This document shows, in pieces, positions 1-9,700 of a DNA stretch of 64,000 nucleotides. How positions within the stretch are numbered: the first letter of the stretch is position 1; the number at the start of each line of letters is the position of its first letter. The notes under the pieces were generated by a model. The model worked only from the letters and a program-made list of their open reading frames with translations, had not been told where the DNA came from and did no database searches. Source of the stretch: AP-15 sp963832875 (GTDB lineage: Bacteria > Pseudomonadota > Alphaproteobacteria > ATCC43930 > CGMCC-115725); the NCBI GenBank assembly GCA_963832875.1, contig CAWHWB010000002.1, positions 124,001 to 188,000 of the forward strand, given 5' to 3'. Both the position numbers and the translations under genes were made by a program.

Positions 1-1365
1 CGCGGCGCGGCGATCGTCGTTCATCTGCGCGAGGGCGAGGATGAGTATCTCGACCCGGCCCGGCTGCGCCAGATCGTGCGCACCTATTCCGACCATATCG
101 GCTTGCCGATTGTGCTCAAAGACGGCGGCAAAGAAGAAACGATCAACACCGCCTCAGCGCTGTGGACTCGGCCGAAATCGGAGATCACCGACGAGCAGTA
201 CAAGGAGTTCTACCATCATGTCGGCCACAGCTTTGACGATCCGTGGCTGACCTTGCACAACCGGGCCGAGGGAGTGCTCGAATATGCGAGCCTCTTGTTC
301 GTGCCATCGACCAAGCCGTTCGACCTGTTCGACCCCGAGCGCAAGAGTCGGGTCAAGCTCTATGTCCGGCGCGTGTTCATTACCGATGAGGGAACCGAGC
401 TGCTGCCGGCCTATCTGCGCTTTTTGCGCGGCATCGTCGACAGCGAGGACCTGCCGCTCAACGTCAGCCGCGAGATGCTGCAATCGAACCCGACGGTGGT
501 AAAGATTCGCCAGCAGCTGACCCGCCGCGTGCTGACCGAGCTCGCGAAGAAGGCCGCCGAGGCGCCCGACGGATACGCCAAGTTCTGGGACAATTTTGGG
601 GCGGTGCTGAAAGAGGGTCTGTACGAAGACCGCGAGCAGCGCGAGGCACTGCTGGGCCTTGCGCGCTTCCGCTCGACCGCGAGCGACGGATTGCTGTCGC
701 TCGACGACTACGTCGCGGCGATGCGGCCGGGGCAGCAGGCGATTTACACGATCACCGGCGACAATCTCGACGTTGTCAAGCGCAGCCCGCAGCTCGAAGG
801 CTTTCGCGCCCGCGGCGTCGACGTGCTGCTGCTTACCGATCCGATCGATGAATTCTGGCTGCCGGCGATCGGAACTTACAAGGAGAATCCGTTCAAATCC
901 GCGACCCGTGGCGGTGCTGATCTCGATAAGATTGTAAAACCCGCAGAGCAGGCGAGCGACAAACCGACTCCCCCGGCTAAGCTCGCCAGCCTGATCGCGA
1001 TCTTCAAGCTGGCGCTCGGCGACGCAGTCAAGGATGTGCGCAGTTCCGAGCGGCTAACCGACAGCGCCGTCTGCCTCGTCGCCGACGAGGGTGATTTGGA
1101 CATGCATCTGGAGCGGTTGTTGAAGCAGCATCACCAGCTCGATACCGCAGCCAAACGGATCCTCGAACTGAACCCAAGGCACAAATTGATCGAGCGCCTG
1201 GCCGCGACGGTCGGCGAAACCGGAGCCTCGGACCAACTGGGGCAGTTCGCTTGGCTGCTGCTCGATCAGGCGCGGATCATCGAGGGCGAGCAGCTTCCGG
1301 ACCCGCCGGCCTTCGCCCGCCGGCTGGCCGAGCTGTTGGAGCGCGGGTTGCCGCAGGCCGCATGA
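1..1365 (+). CDS. htpG: Molecular chaperone HtpG (Hsp90), 3' part
   Basis: The reading frame is open from base 1 and runs 454 codons to a TGA at 1363-1365, so the gene begins upstream of the window. HtpG is usually about 630 residues. The N-terminal ATPase domain is therefore mostly missing here, while its end, the middle domain and the C-terminal dimerisation domain are present. Hallmarks of the Hsp90 middle domain are visible: 'LFVPS' followed by 'FDLFD', the block 'KLYVRRVFI', and 'SEDLPLNVSREMLQ'. HtpG is a cytosolic ATP-dependent chaperone that remodels client proteins, often with DnaK. The frame is intact to the end. The next gene, on the opposite strand, is a pseudogene. Confidence 0.96.
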   Translation, partial: RGAAIVVHLREGEDEYLDPARLRQIVRTYSDHIGLPIVLKDGGKEETINTASALWTRPKSEITDEQYKEFYHHVGHSFDDPWLTLHNRAEGVLEYASLLFVPSTKPFDLFDPERKSRVKLYVRRVFITDEGTELLPAYLRFLRGIVDSEDLPLNVSREMLQSNPTVVKIRQQLTRRVLTELAKKAAEAPDGYAKFWDNFGAVLKEGLYEDREQREALLGLARFRSTASDGLLSLDDYVAAMRPGQQAIYTITGDNLDVVKRSPQLEGFRARGVDVLLLTDPIDEFWLPAIGTYKENPFKSATRGGADLDKIVKPAEQASDKPTPPAKLASLIAIFKLALGDAVKDVRSSERLTDSAVCLVADEGDLDMHLERLLKQHHQLDTAAKRILELNPRHKLIERLAATVGETGASDQLGQFAWLLLDQARIIEGEQLPDPPAFARRLAELLERGLPQAA

Positions 1366-1386
1366 GCGACACAGGGAGGTCGTCCA

Positions 1387-1945
1387 CTATTCCTCGAAGG
1401 GCGGCGTCTGCCCCTCGGGCACCGCTACCTCAAACGCGTTACCGCTACCTCAAACGCGTTAAAGATGTTCCAGATCATGGTATAGTAATGACCTCAACGA
1501 TGCCGTGTTCGCCGAGGATCGCCGTCGCCTCGGCAAAGCTCGCATCCGAAAGGCGTTGCGTCATGAACAGCTCGGTGCAGATGCGGTGAACCAGGGCCTC
1601 GTCCGCTTTGGCGAATGAGGGTGCTTCGCCGCGGCGGATCGCCTCGACCGATGCGTGCGGCACCCCACCCTTTTCGGCGAGCGGCGCGTGCGCATACCAC
1701 TCATATCGGGCTCACCAGAAGCGCGCGGTGGTGATGATTGCCAGCTCGGAGAGGCGGTCGGGCAGTGAGGTACCCCAGCGCAGATGCTCGCCGAGCTGCG
1801 CGGCATGCTCGCAAATCTCCGGGGCGCGGATCAGCAGCTGGAATGGGCCGCCGAACCGCCGCGCCGGCCGGCGAAAATCAAAATCGTGCACCCGTTGCTG
1901 TGCCGGGCTCATCTCGGTGGGCGTGATTTCGCGGTAACGGCTCAT
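1387..1945 (-). pseudogene. Carboxymuconolactone decarboxylase-family protein, disrupted
   Basis: Read from ATG 1945 (SD-like AGAGGG just upstream), the product begins MSRYREITPTEM and has the family's helices, including 'RLSELAIITTARFW'. A TGA at about 1710-1712 follows directly where I recall a Gly in relatives (FW-stop-ARYEWYAHAP). The same frame then continues cleanly to about 1485. There a small indel shifts the frame: the expected 'YYTMIWNIFNAFE' is present one frame over. A 20-bp tandem duplication at 1421-1460 breaks the C-terminal tail, which without it would read 'EVAVPEGQTPPFEE' and stop at 1387. Intact members are small alpha-helical proteins with a thiol or decarboxylase active site. 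Three independent lesions make a sequencing error an unlikely full explanation. Confidence 0.8.
1421..1460. repeat. 20-bp perfect tandem duplication
   Basis: The 20-mer ACCGCTACCTCAAACGCGTT occurs at 1421-1440 and again, identical, at 1441-1460. It lies in the degraded 3' end of the carboxymuconolactone-decarboxylase pseudogene. Removing one copy restores the C-terminal reading frame there, so it looks like a recent slippage or unequal-exchange duplication. Confidence 0.95.
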
Positions 1946-2108
1946 TTTCCCTCTTTCGTTTCGAGTTTCCGCATCAAGGTTACAACGAATTAATTCCGGC
2001 GAAAGCCGGCCGTCACATGTTGGCCCCAATACTCTGGCTGATCCGGCTCCCGCTGATCACGCTGTCAGCCGCCGGGCGCGAACACCCCCTGCTGAACATG
2101 AGGATGGA

Positions 2109-3683
2109 ATGGCAAATTATTTCGCTGACAACACCCGTCTTATGGGGCTGACCCGCAGCCGCGCCGCAGCTGTTGCCGTGGGGCTCGGCGCCAGCCTCGT
2201 GCTGTCGCCGGTGGGGTGGGCCCGGAGTCCGAACCAGGCGCCGTCTCAGACGATGGCGTCCTCGGTCGCCCTGATCCAGCAACAGAGCTTCGCGCCTTTG
2301 GTCAAAAAAGTATTGCCCGCGGTGGTTAACATCTCGGTCACGCAAAAGGCCGACGCGGATCAGATGTCGGAAGAGCAGGTCCAGCCGTTTCAGGACTTTC
2401 CCAATTCTCCGTTCGACGAAATGCTGCGTCGGTTCTTCGACCAGCAGAACCCGGGCGGCGAGCATCATTTCTTTCCGCAGATGCCGGAAGGCCAAGCCCA
2501 GCGGATCGCGCTCGGCTCGGGTTTCATCATCGATCCGTCCGGCTATATCGTGACCAACAATCACGTGGTCGGTGATGCCGCCAAGGTTCAGGTGATTCTT
2601 CAGGACAAGACCAAATACACCGCCAAAATCATCGGTCGCGATCCCAAGACGGATCTGGCGGTGCTGAAGATCACGGCCGACAAGCCGCTGCCCTATGTCG
2701 TGTTCGGCGACAGCAGCGCCGCCCAGGTCGGCGATTGGGTGATGGCGGTCGGCAATCCGTTCGGGCTCGGCGGAACGGTGACCACCGGGATCATCTCGGC
2801 GCGCGGGCGGGACATCAACGAAGGACCCTACGACGACTTCCTGCAGATCGATGCGCCGATCAATCGCGGCAATTCAGGCGGCCCGACCTTTAATCTCGAC
2901 GGCCAGGTAATCGGCATCAATACCGCAATTTATTCGCCCAACGGCGGTAGCGTCGGCATCGGCTTTGCCATCCCGTCGAATGTCGCCAAGACCATCGTGG
3001 CGCAGCTGGAGGAGCACGGCAAAATCAGCCGTGGGTGGCTCGGCGTGCAGATCCAGAAGGTGACGCCCGCGATTGCGGCGAGCTTGGGCTTGAGCGGCGA
3101 CCACGGTGCCCTTGTCGCCGTCGTCACCCCGAACAGCCCCAGCGCCAGAGCCGGCCTCAAGCAGGGCGACGTGATCACGGCATTCGACGGAACCAAGATC
3201 AACGACCTGCACGATCTGCCGCGGCTGGTCGCGGCAGCAGCCCCCAACAGCGCAGCGACGGTGACGGTCTGGCGCGACGGGCAAACCAGGGAGCTTCAAG
3301 CGAAGCTCGGTACGCTGCCCGATAACAATCGGATTGCCTCGGCGGATAACGGGCCGGCGCAGGAGCAGTCGGCACAGGCGACAGCGGCCGGAATCCATTT
3401 CGGCCCGCTGACCAATGACCTTCGGCGCGAGCTCCACGTCGGCAACGGGAGCGAAGGAGTGGTGGTGACCAAAGTCGACGTCGGCAGCGTCGCGGAGGAG
3501 GTGGGCCTTACAGAGGGCGATGTCGTGGTCGCAATCAACCAGCAGCCGGTGCATACCCCGGAGGAAGCAGCCGCCAAACTAAGACAGGCGGCTCAATCGG
3601 CGAAAAAGACCGCGCTGCTGCTGCTGAACCGACATGGCGTCACGCAATATGTCGGCATGAGCCTCGGAGCGAATCAGGGATAA
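2109..3683 (+). CDS. degP: Periplasmic serine endoprotease, Do/HtrA family
   Basis: A 524-residue HtrA/DegP-type protease-chaperone of the periplasm that degrades misfolded envelope proteins. An export signal is plausible at residues ~12-38 (hydrophobic 'AAAVAVGLGASLVL' ending near 'GWARS'). An ATG at 2142 could be the true start. The trypsin-like domain carries His152 ('VTNNHVVG'), Asp182 ('TDLAVLK') and Ser256 ('RGNSGGP'). Two PDZ domains follow, around 300-390 and 425-515. The methionine-rich, acidic insert at ~85-130 fits the flexible LA loop. A second HtrA paralogue lies at 11088-12569 on the other strand. The frame is intact and the length is normal for the family. Confidence 0.95.
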   Translation: MANYFADNTRLMGLTRSRAAAVAVGLGASLVLSPVGWARSPNQAPSQTMASSVALIQQQSFAPLVKKVLPAVVNISVTQKADADQMSEEQVQPFQDFPNSPFDEMLRRFFDQQNPGGEHHFFPQMPEGQAQRIALGSGFIIDPSGYIVTNNHVVGDAAKVQVILQDKTKYTAKIIGRDPKTDLAVLKITADKPLPYVVFGDSSAAQVGDWVMAVGNPFGLGGTVTTGIISARGRDINEGPYDDFLQIDAPINRGNSGGPTFNLDGQVIGINTAIYSPNGGSVGIGFAIPSNVAKTIVAQLEEHGKISRGWLGVQIQKVTPAIAASLGLSGDHGALVAVVTPNSPSARAGLKQGDVITAFDGTKINDLHDLPRLVAAAAPNSAATVTVWRDGQTRELQAKLGTLPDNNRIASADNGPAQEQSAQATAAGIHFGPLTNDLRRELHVGNGSEGVVVTKVDVGSVAEEVGLTEGDVVVAINQQPVHTPEEAAAKLRQAAQSAKKTALLLLNRHGVTQYVGMSLGANQG

Positions 3684-3769
3684 GAGCGGTCGCTCGGCAT
3701 TGGCACCGAGCCGCGTTGTCGCCTTCGGGGGAAAGCGCGGTTCGGAGCTGCCTCTGTAAGCACCGCAGG

Positions 3770-4828
3770 TCAGCGCCGGAGAAATGGTGGATGTTGACCG
3801 CTTTTGTCACGCAGCGGCAATGGGGCACGAGCTTCGAGTCGTTCCAGTTCGATTCGGGTGCGGGCACCCGCCCGCAGCAGCCGGTCGGTCGCCTCTCGAA
3901 GTCCGGTTCGGCTCTCCGCAGTATCGCCTGCTAGCGCGGCATCGAAGGCTGCAAGAAAGGCGGCGATATCACCTTCGACCCGCTCGCGCAGCGCTTGGTC
4001 GATGAATACAACCCCGTCCTTTTCCCGATGCGGCCCGTTAACGCCGCCTGTCCCGATACGCGCCGGCGAAGCAGCGGACGACTGGCTCGGCGGCGATACA
4101 TGCTCAAGACCTGACCGCGCCTGTTGATCGGAAGTTTGTTGCCAATTTGACTGGCGCTGGGCCGATCGAGGGCCAGGGCCAATGCCCGGATCCGCAGACC
4201 CCGGAGTGCCCGGCATGGCACCAGGTCCTTGCGGGCTGCCGTTCCCGTGCGGCAGCGGTAGGTGCAGCCTACGCCGGGTTTCACCATTCTGCGGTGACCC
4301 TCCGGGTAGGCCAAACGGATGCATGGCGCCACCGTTCCCGGTATGGCTGGAGTCACGTTGAACTTGCCCGTGACGCGATACCGAGGTGCTTCCATCGGGC
4401 GATGACGAGCTTTCATGCTTCTGATCTGAGGACCCTGCCTCATCGGGAAACAAATGCAGTCGGGCTTGTTGCTGCGAATTGGCTGGGCGCTCGATCAGGC
4501 GCACCTCGCCCACCGGCACATCCGACGCCCGGTTTTCTCCGGACCCTGGTTCACCATGCGAAGATTGACCGGCAGCCATGTCCTTTACAGACATCTCCAG
4601 TGCAGGTCCTTTGACCAGCTGCGGTTCTGCCGAAGATGGCGCGGTTTGTTCGGGCAACTTGACCGCAGCGCTGCGGGCTCTGCTTCGACTCACGATATAG
4701 CTTATCGCCGGTGGCGAGCAGTCGTAAGTGCGAGCAATGCTCGCCAAAGTTTCCCCGGACTCGTATCGATCGATGATTGATGGCCAATCCTGTTGGGGAA
4801 TTTTCCCTCGTTTGCTCGATTTCTCCAT
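3770..4828 (-). CDS. Unknown HTH-containing protein with disordered middle
   Basis: A 352-residue protein if started at ATG 4828 (GAAGG SD-like sequence 11 nt upstream). The frame is open further, to 5098, but that part looks non-coding. The N-terminus has a helix-turn-helix-like segment: 'IIDRYESGETLASIARTYDC' followed by 'SPPAISYIV', as in resolvase-type HTHs. Residues ~60-270 are low-complexity, rich in Ser, Gly, Pro, Gln and His, and probably disordered. The last ~80 residues form a predicted helical domain ('IDQALRERVEGDIAAFLAAF', 'TDRLLRAGARTRIELERLEA'). I do not recognise a characterised family. The layout suggests a DNA-binding regulator with two ordered ends, which is inference only. 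Confidence 0.7.
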   Translation of the reverse strand: MEKSSKRGKIPQQDWPSIIDRYESGETLASIARTYDCSPPAISYIVSRSRARSAAVKLPEQTAPSSAEPQLVKGPALEMSVKDMAAGQSSHGEPGSGENRASDVPVGEVRLIERPANSQQQARLHLFPDEAGSSDQKHESSSSPDGSTSVSRHGQVQRDSSHTGNGGAMHPFGLPGGSPQNGETRRRLHLPLPHGNGSPQGPGAMPGTPGSADPGIGPGPRSAQRQSNWQQTSDQQARSGLEHVSPPSQSSAASPARIGTGGVNGPHREKDGVVFIDQALRERVEGDIAAFLAAFDAALAGDTAESRTGLREATDRLLRAGARTRIELERLEARAPLPLRDKSGQHPPFLRR

Positions 4829-5041
4829 TCGACGCACCTTCGACTGCAATTCTTGATGCTTGGGATTGTGGTCTTCCGTTCTGTCTTCTGGCCTTCGGCT
4901 CGCAGCATTTCGGACGCGACGCCGATTCAAAATCAAGGAAAGACACGAGGCTTGAAAATCAACGGCCAGCGCGACGCCTTCAGCAGGCGACTTGCCTACG
5001 CTGACGCGAACCGCTCGATCCCGGCACGTTTTTCGGACGCC

Positions 5042-5070
5042 TATATACGCTCTACCAAGTAAACAGTGAA
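5042..5070 (-). promoter_or_regulatory. Possible sigma70-type promoter; otherwise gene-free 4829-5128
   Basis: On the minus strand TTCACT (5070-5065) is followed after 17 nt by TATATA (5047-5042), each matching the consensus at four of six positions. It would transcribe the HTH gene ending at 3770 with a leader of about 200 nt. The rest of 4829-5128 shows no convincing gene. Confidence 0.3.
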
Positions 5071-5128
5071 GCAGTTTATTGGTTCCAGGCGACCGCAACC
5101 AGCAACCGCCCCCTCGGCCCTTCCACGA

Positions 5129-6547
5129 TCAATCGCGAACAATCTTCCCCGGATTCATGATACCGTCAGGGTCGAGCGCGTGTTTGATGGTGCGCATGAC
5201 GGCGACGGCCTCGCCATGCTCGGCGGTCAGAAAATCCATTTTGCCATATCCGATCCCGTGCTCGCCAGTGCAGGTTCCCTCCATTGCCAGCGCGCGGGCG
5301 ATCATACGGTCGTTGAGGCGGCTGGCTTCGGCGATTTCTTGCGGCCGACCCGGGTCGATCATGAAGACGAGGTGGAAATTACCGTCGCCAACATGCCCAA
5401 CCAGCGCCGAGGGAATCGATGATCGCGCGAGGTCGTATTTGGTTTCTCGGATACATTCGGCGAGCCGTGAAATCGGAACGCACACGTCAGTGGCCCAGCC
5501 CTTGGAACCCGGCCGCATCGCCAGCGCGGCGTAATAGGCGTCGTGTCGCGCCTGCCACAGCTTCGAGCGCGCCTCTGCGGTGACGGCCCACCGAAAATCG
5601 GTGCCGCCATGCTCGGCAGCGATCCCCGAGACGGTCTCGGACTGCTCGGCCACGCCGGCCGGTGTGCCATGGAATTCGAAGAAAAGGGTCGGGGCGACTT
5701 GGTGGTCGAGCTTGGAATACTGATTAATTGCTGCCATTTGCGATTCGTCGAGCAGCTCGATTCGGGCGACCGGCACCCCGCTCTGGATCGTCAGGATCAC
5801 GCTGTCGACGGCGGCCTCCAATGTCGGAAATGCACAAACCGCCGACGAAATCGCTTCCGGGATGCCATAGAGCCGCACTGTCAGCTCGGTGATGATGCCG
5901 AGCGTCCCCTCCGAACCGACGAACAGCCGGGTCAGATCGTACCCGGCCGCCGATTTGCGAGCGCGACGAGCGGTTCGGATGAGCCGGCCGTCGGCAAGAA
6001 CCACACTCAGCGACAGCACATTCTCGCGCATCGTGCCATAGCGCACCGCGTTGGTGCCCGAGGCGCGGGTCGCGGCCATGCCGCCGAGCGAGGCGTCGGC
6101 GCCCGGGTCGATCGGAAAAAACAGCCCGGTGTCGCGCAAATGCTCATTGAGCTGCTTGCGCGTCACCCCCGCCTCGACAGTGGCGTCGAGATCCTCGGCG
6201 TCGACGCGCAAGATGCGGTTCATCTGCGTCATGTCGACCGAGACCCCCCCGGCTAGCGCCGCAACATGACCTTCGAGCGAGGTGCCGGTGCCGAAAGCGA
6301 TCACCGGCGTTTGATATGCGGCGCAGAGTTTGACTATCGCCGCGACCTCTTCGGTAGTTTGCGGGAAGGCGACTGCGTCCGGCGGATGGGCGGGGTGATA
6401 GGATTCGTCCTTGCCGTGCTGAGCGCAGATCGCCGCGGAATTCGATAGTCGATCTCCAAGAAGCTGACGCAGTCCGGCCAGCAGCGAGGCAGCGATAGGT
6501 TCGCGGTGGAGGGCGGGTGCGAGCATGGCGGCGTCCGATAATTGCAC
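5129..6547 (-). CDS. FAD-linked D-lactate dehydrogenase-like oxidase
   Basis: A 472-residue flavoprotein of the FAD-binding PCMH/oxidase-C family. It oxidises 2-hydroxyacids, most likely D-lactate, and passes electrons to cytochrome c or quinone. The PCMH domain covers ~55-230, with 'GTGTSLEGH' and 'GADASLGGM'. The C-terminal substrate domain holds the histidine-rich 'GHVGDGNFH' and the closing 'GEHGIGYGK'. The start is ambiguous: GTG 6547 has an AGGG upstream, whereas ATG 6526 has no visible SD. It resembles GlcD encoded at 21669-23156 but is distinct and has no GlcE/GlcF partners beside it, which favours D-lactate over glycolate. It is transcribed divergently from the oxidoreductase that starts at 6784. 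Confidence 0.88.
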   Translation of the reverse strand: MQLSDAAMLAPALHREPIAASLLAGLRQLLGDRLSNSAAICAQHGKDESYHPAHPPDAVAFPQTTEEVAAIVKLCAAYQTPVIAFGTGTSLEGHVAALAGGVSVDMTQMNRILRVDAEDLDATVEAGVTRKQLNEHLRDTGLFFPIDPGADASLGGMAATRASGTNAVRYGTMRENVLSLSVVLADGRLIRTARRARKSAAGYDLTRLFVGSEGTLGIITELTVRLYGIPEAISSAVCAFPTLEAAVDSVILTIQSGVPVARIELLDESQMAAINQYSKLDHQVAPTLFFEFHGTPAGVAEQSETVSGIAAEHGGTDFRWAVTAEARSKLWQARHDAYYAALAMRPGSKGWATDVCVPISRLAECIRETKYDLARSSIPSALVGHVGDGNFHLVFMIDPGRPQEIAEASRLNDRMIARALAMEGTCTGEHGIGYGKMDFLTAEHGEAVAVMRTIKHALDPDGIMNPGKIVRD

Positions 6548-6783
6548 GTCGGGCCCTGGAAAGCGGGAGCATTACTCCCGCTTCGGCACCGCCGCAACGC
6601 GTATCGCGGGGCGACCATGCAGGAGATGTCGCACGGCCTGGGCTGGTATTTCATTTCGCGCTGGAAACAGTGAGGGAAAAACCATTTCGTTGCCTTTTCG
6701 CGATAGGGTTGCGGGCGTCATTGAGCAGCCACCGGGGATACACTACCTTTGCTACATCTACGCGGCGGGCTCGGGAGGTCGCG

Positions 6784-9700
6784 ATGGCGCTCAAAGCGGT
6801 CACGCTCGACGATAAATATCTGCTCGACAAGGGACGCGCCTATCTGACTGGAACCCAAGCGCTGGTGCGTCTGCCGATGATGCAGCGCCAGCGCGACATT
6901 GCCGCCGGGCTCAACACGGGGTGCTTTATCTCGGGCTATCGAGGGTCCCCGTTGGGCGGGCTCGACCAGGCGCTGTGGAACGCGCGGCGTTTTGTCGAAA
7001 AGAACCACATCCAATTTCAGCCAGCGATCAACGAAGAACTCGGCGCTACGGCCATATGGGGCAGCCAGCAGCTCGGTCTCTTTCCCGGCGCCAAATACGA
7101 CGGCGTCTTTGCGATGTGGTACGCCAAGGGGCCGGGGGTCGACCGCAGCGGCGACGCCTTGAAGCACGGCAACGCCGCCGGTTCGGCGCGGCATGGCGGG
7201 GTGTTGCTGCTAGCCGGCGACGACCACACCTGCAAATCCTCGACCCTGCCGCACCAATCCGAATACGCGTTTATGGACGCGTGCATCCCGGTACTGAACC
7301 CCTCGGGGGTGCAGGAGATCATCGATATCGGCCTCTACGGCTGGGCGATGTCGCGCTATTCCGGTTGCTGGATCGCTTTTAAGACGATTGCCGAGACGGT
7401 CGACAGCTCGGCCTCGGTCGAGCTCGACACGCAGCGGACACAAATCGTGCTGCCGGAGGATTTCGAGATGCCGCCGGGCGGCCTCAATATTCGCTGGCCC
7501 GACCAGCCGCTCGACCAGGAATATCGGCTGCACAAATACAAGCTCTATGCAGCGCTCGCCTTCGCCCGCGCCAATCGGCTCGATCGCATCGTCATCGACA
7601 GCCCATATCCGCGCTTCGGCATCGTCACGACCGGAAAATCCTATCTCGACGTGCGCCAGGCGCTTGACGATCTGGGGATCGACGAAACGCATGCCGCCGA
7701 GATCGGCATCCGTCTTTACAAAGTCGCAATGTCGTGGCCGCTCGAACGCGAGGGCATTCGCCATTTCGCCGAGGGCCTCGAAGAAATCCTTGTCGTCGAG
7801 GAAAAACGGGCAGTCGTCGAAAACCAGTTCAAAGAGCAGCTCTACAATTGGCGCGAGGACGTGCGCCCTCGGGTCATCGGCAAATTCGATGAGAATCGAA
7901 ATTGGATCCTGCCGTCGAACGGCGAATTGACGCCGGCCCAGATCGCCCGAGTGATCGCCGAGCGCATCGCCCGCTTTCACACCTCGCCTCGGATCGCGGA
8001 GCGGCTTGCCTTTCTCGAGGCGAAGGAGCGCCAGCTCGGCGGCAATGTCGTACCGTTCGCCCGCACCCCCTATTTCTGCTCGGGCTGTCCGCACAACCGC
8101 TCGACCAAAATTCCCGAGGGCAGCCGGGCGCTGGCCGGCATCGGATGCCATTACCTAGCGCAATTTATGGACCGATCGACCGCAACCTTTACCCAGATGG
8201 GCGGCGAGGGGGTGCCGTGGATTGGCCAAGCGCCGTTTACCGATACCTCGCACGTCTTCGCCAATCTCGGCGACGGCACCTACACCCATTCGGGGGTTCT
8301 GGCGATCCGCGCCGCGGTCGCCGCCAAAGTCAACATTACATATAAACTTCTGTTCAACGACGCCGTGGCAATGACTGGCGGCCAGCCGATCGACAGCGGG
8401 TTAACGGTGCCTGTGCTGACCCGCCAGCTGGCGGCCGAGGGGGTCGGGCCGATCATCGTGGTCACAGACGAGCCCGATAAATATCCGCCGACTGTCGGCT
8501 TCGCGGCCGGCGTCAGCGTGCGCCATCGCGACGATCTCGATACGGTGCAGCGCGATTTGCGCGAGATGCCCGGCGTCACTGCGATTGTTTACGACCAGAC
8601 CTGCGCCGCCGAGAAACGCCGGCGCCGCAAGAGAGGTCGGTTTCCCGATCCGGCCAAGCGGGTTTTTATCAACGATCTGGTGTGCGAAGGTTGCGGCGAT
8701 TGCTCGAACACGTCGAACTGCCTCTCGGTGATTCCGGTCGAGACCGAGTTCGGACGCAAACGGGCAATCGATCAGTCGAGCTGCAATAAGGACTTTTCCT
8801 GTGTCGACGGCTTCTGTCCGAGTTTTGTGACCGTGCACGGCGGCCAGCTTAAAAAGGGCCGTGGCGGCGATCTCGGCGAGGAAGGTCTGTCGGCACTACC
8901 CGAGCCCGTCGCTCCCGCGCTTGACGAACCATACGGCATTCTTGTTACCGGAGTCGGCGGTACCGGCGTCGTCACGATCGGCGCATTGCTCGGCGCGGCC
9001 GCACATATGGAAGGCAAAGGTTGCACGATCCTCGACATGACCGGGCTCGCGCAGAAGGGGGGTGCGGTCTACAGCCATATTCGAATCGCCCGGCGCCCGG
9101 ACGAGATCCACGCGGTGCGCATCGCCGCCGGCGGGGCGCGATTGCTGCTCGGCTGCGATCTTGTTGTTGCGGCCAGCGCTGATTCGTTGTCGAAATTGCA
9201 GCCCCCCCACAGCCGCGCGATCATCAACAGCCACGAGACGATCACCGGCGAGTTCACGCGCAATCCCGATCTGGTTTTCCCAACCGGCGCGCTGGAACAC
9301 AGCATAGCCGAGGCGACCGGTCCGGAAAGCACGGAGTTTGTCGATGCCACTCGTCTGGCCACCGGGCTGTTCGGCGACTCGATCGCCAGCAATCTGTTCA
9401 TGCTCGGCTACGCCTATCAGCGTGGACTGGTGCCGCTCTCGGCCGAGGCGATCGAGCGGGCGATCGCGCTGAACGGCGTCGCTGTCGACTTCAATCGCAG
9501 CGCCTTTCGCTGGGGGCGCCGCGCTGCGATAGATGGTGCGCTCGTCGAAGCGCGCGCAACCGCGCCGGCGGGGATTACCGAGAGCCACCATCTATCTGAA
9601 ACTCTCGATCAGATGATCGAGCGCCGCATCGCCTTCCTGACCGATTACCAGGATCGCGCCTACGCGACGCGCTACGCGGCCGCGGTTGGACGGGTGCGCG

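Noticed and set aside
1421..1460. Tandem 20-mer as the beginning of a CRISPR or other repeat array.
   Set aside because: Only two copies, with no spacer, lying inside a decayed coding region.
1700..1720. TGA in a conserved position could mean UGA recoding as Gly or Trp, especially with the second in-frame TGA at 58807.
   Set aside because: Many intact genes here end in TGA (htpG, rpmJ, hisS, several phage genes with ATGA overlaps), so UGA is a normal stop. Both are better explained as mutations.
6517..6783. Earlier in-frame start giving an 89-residue N-terminal extension of the ferredoxin oxidoreductase.
   Set aside because: The extension lacks family similarity and a good SD. ATG 6784 has GGGAGG and matches the expected family start.
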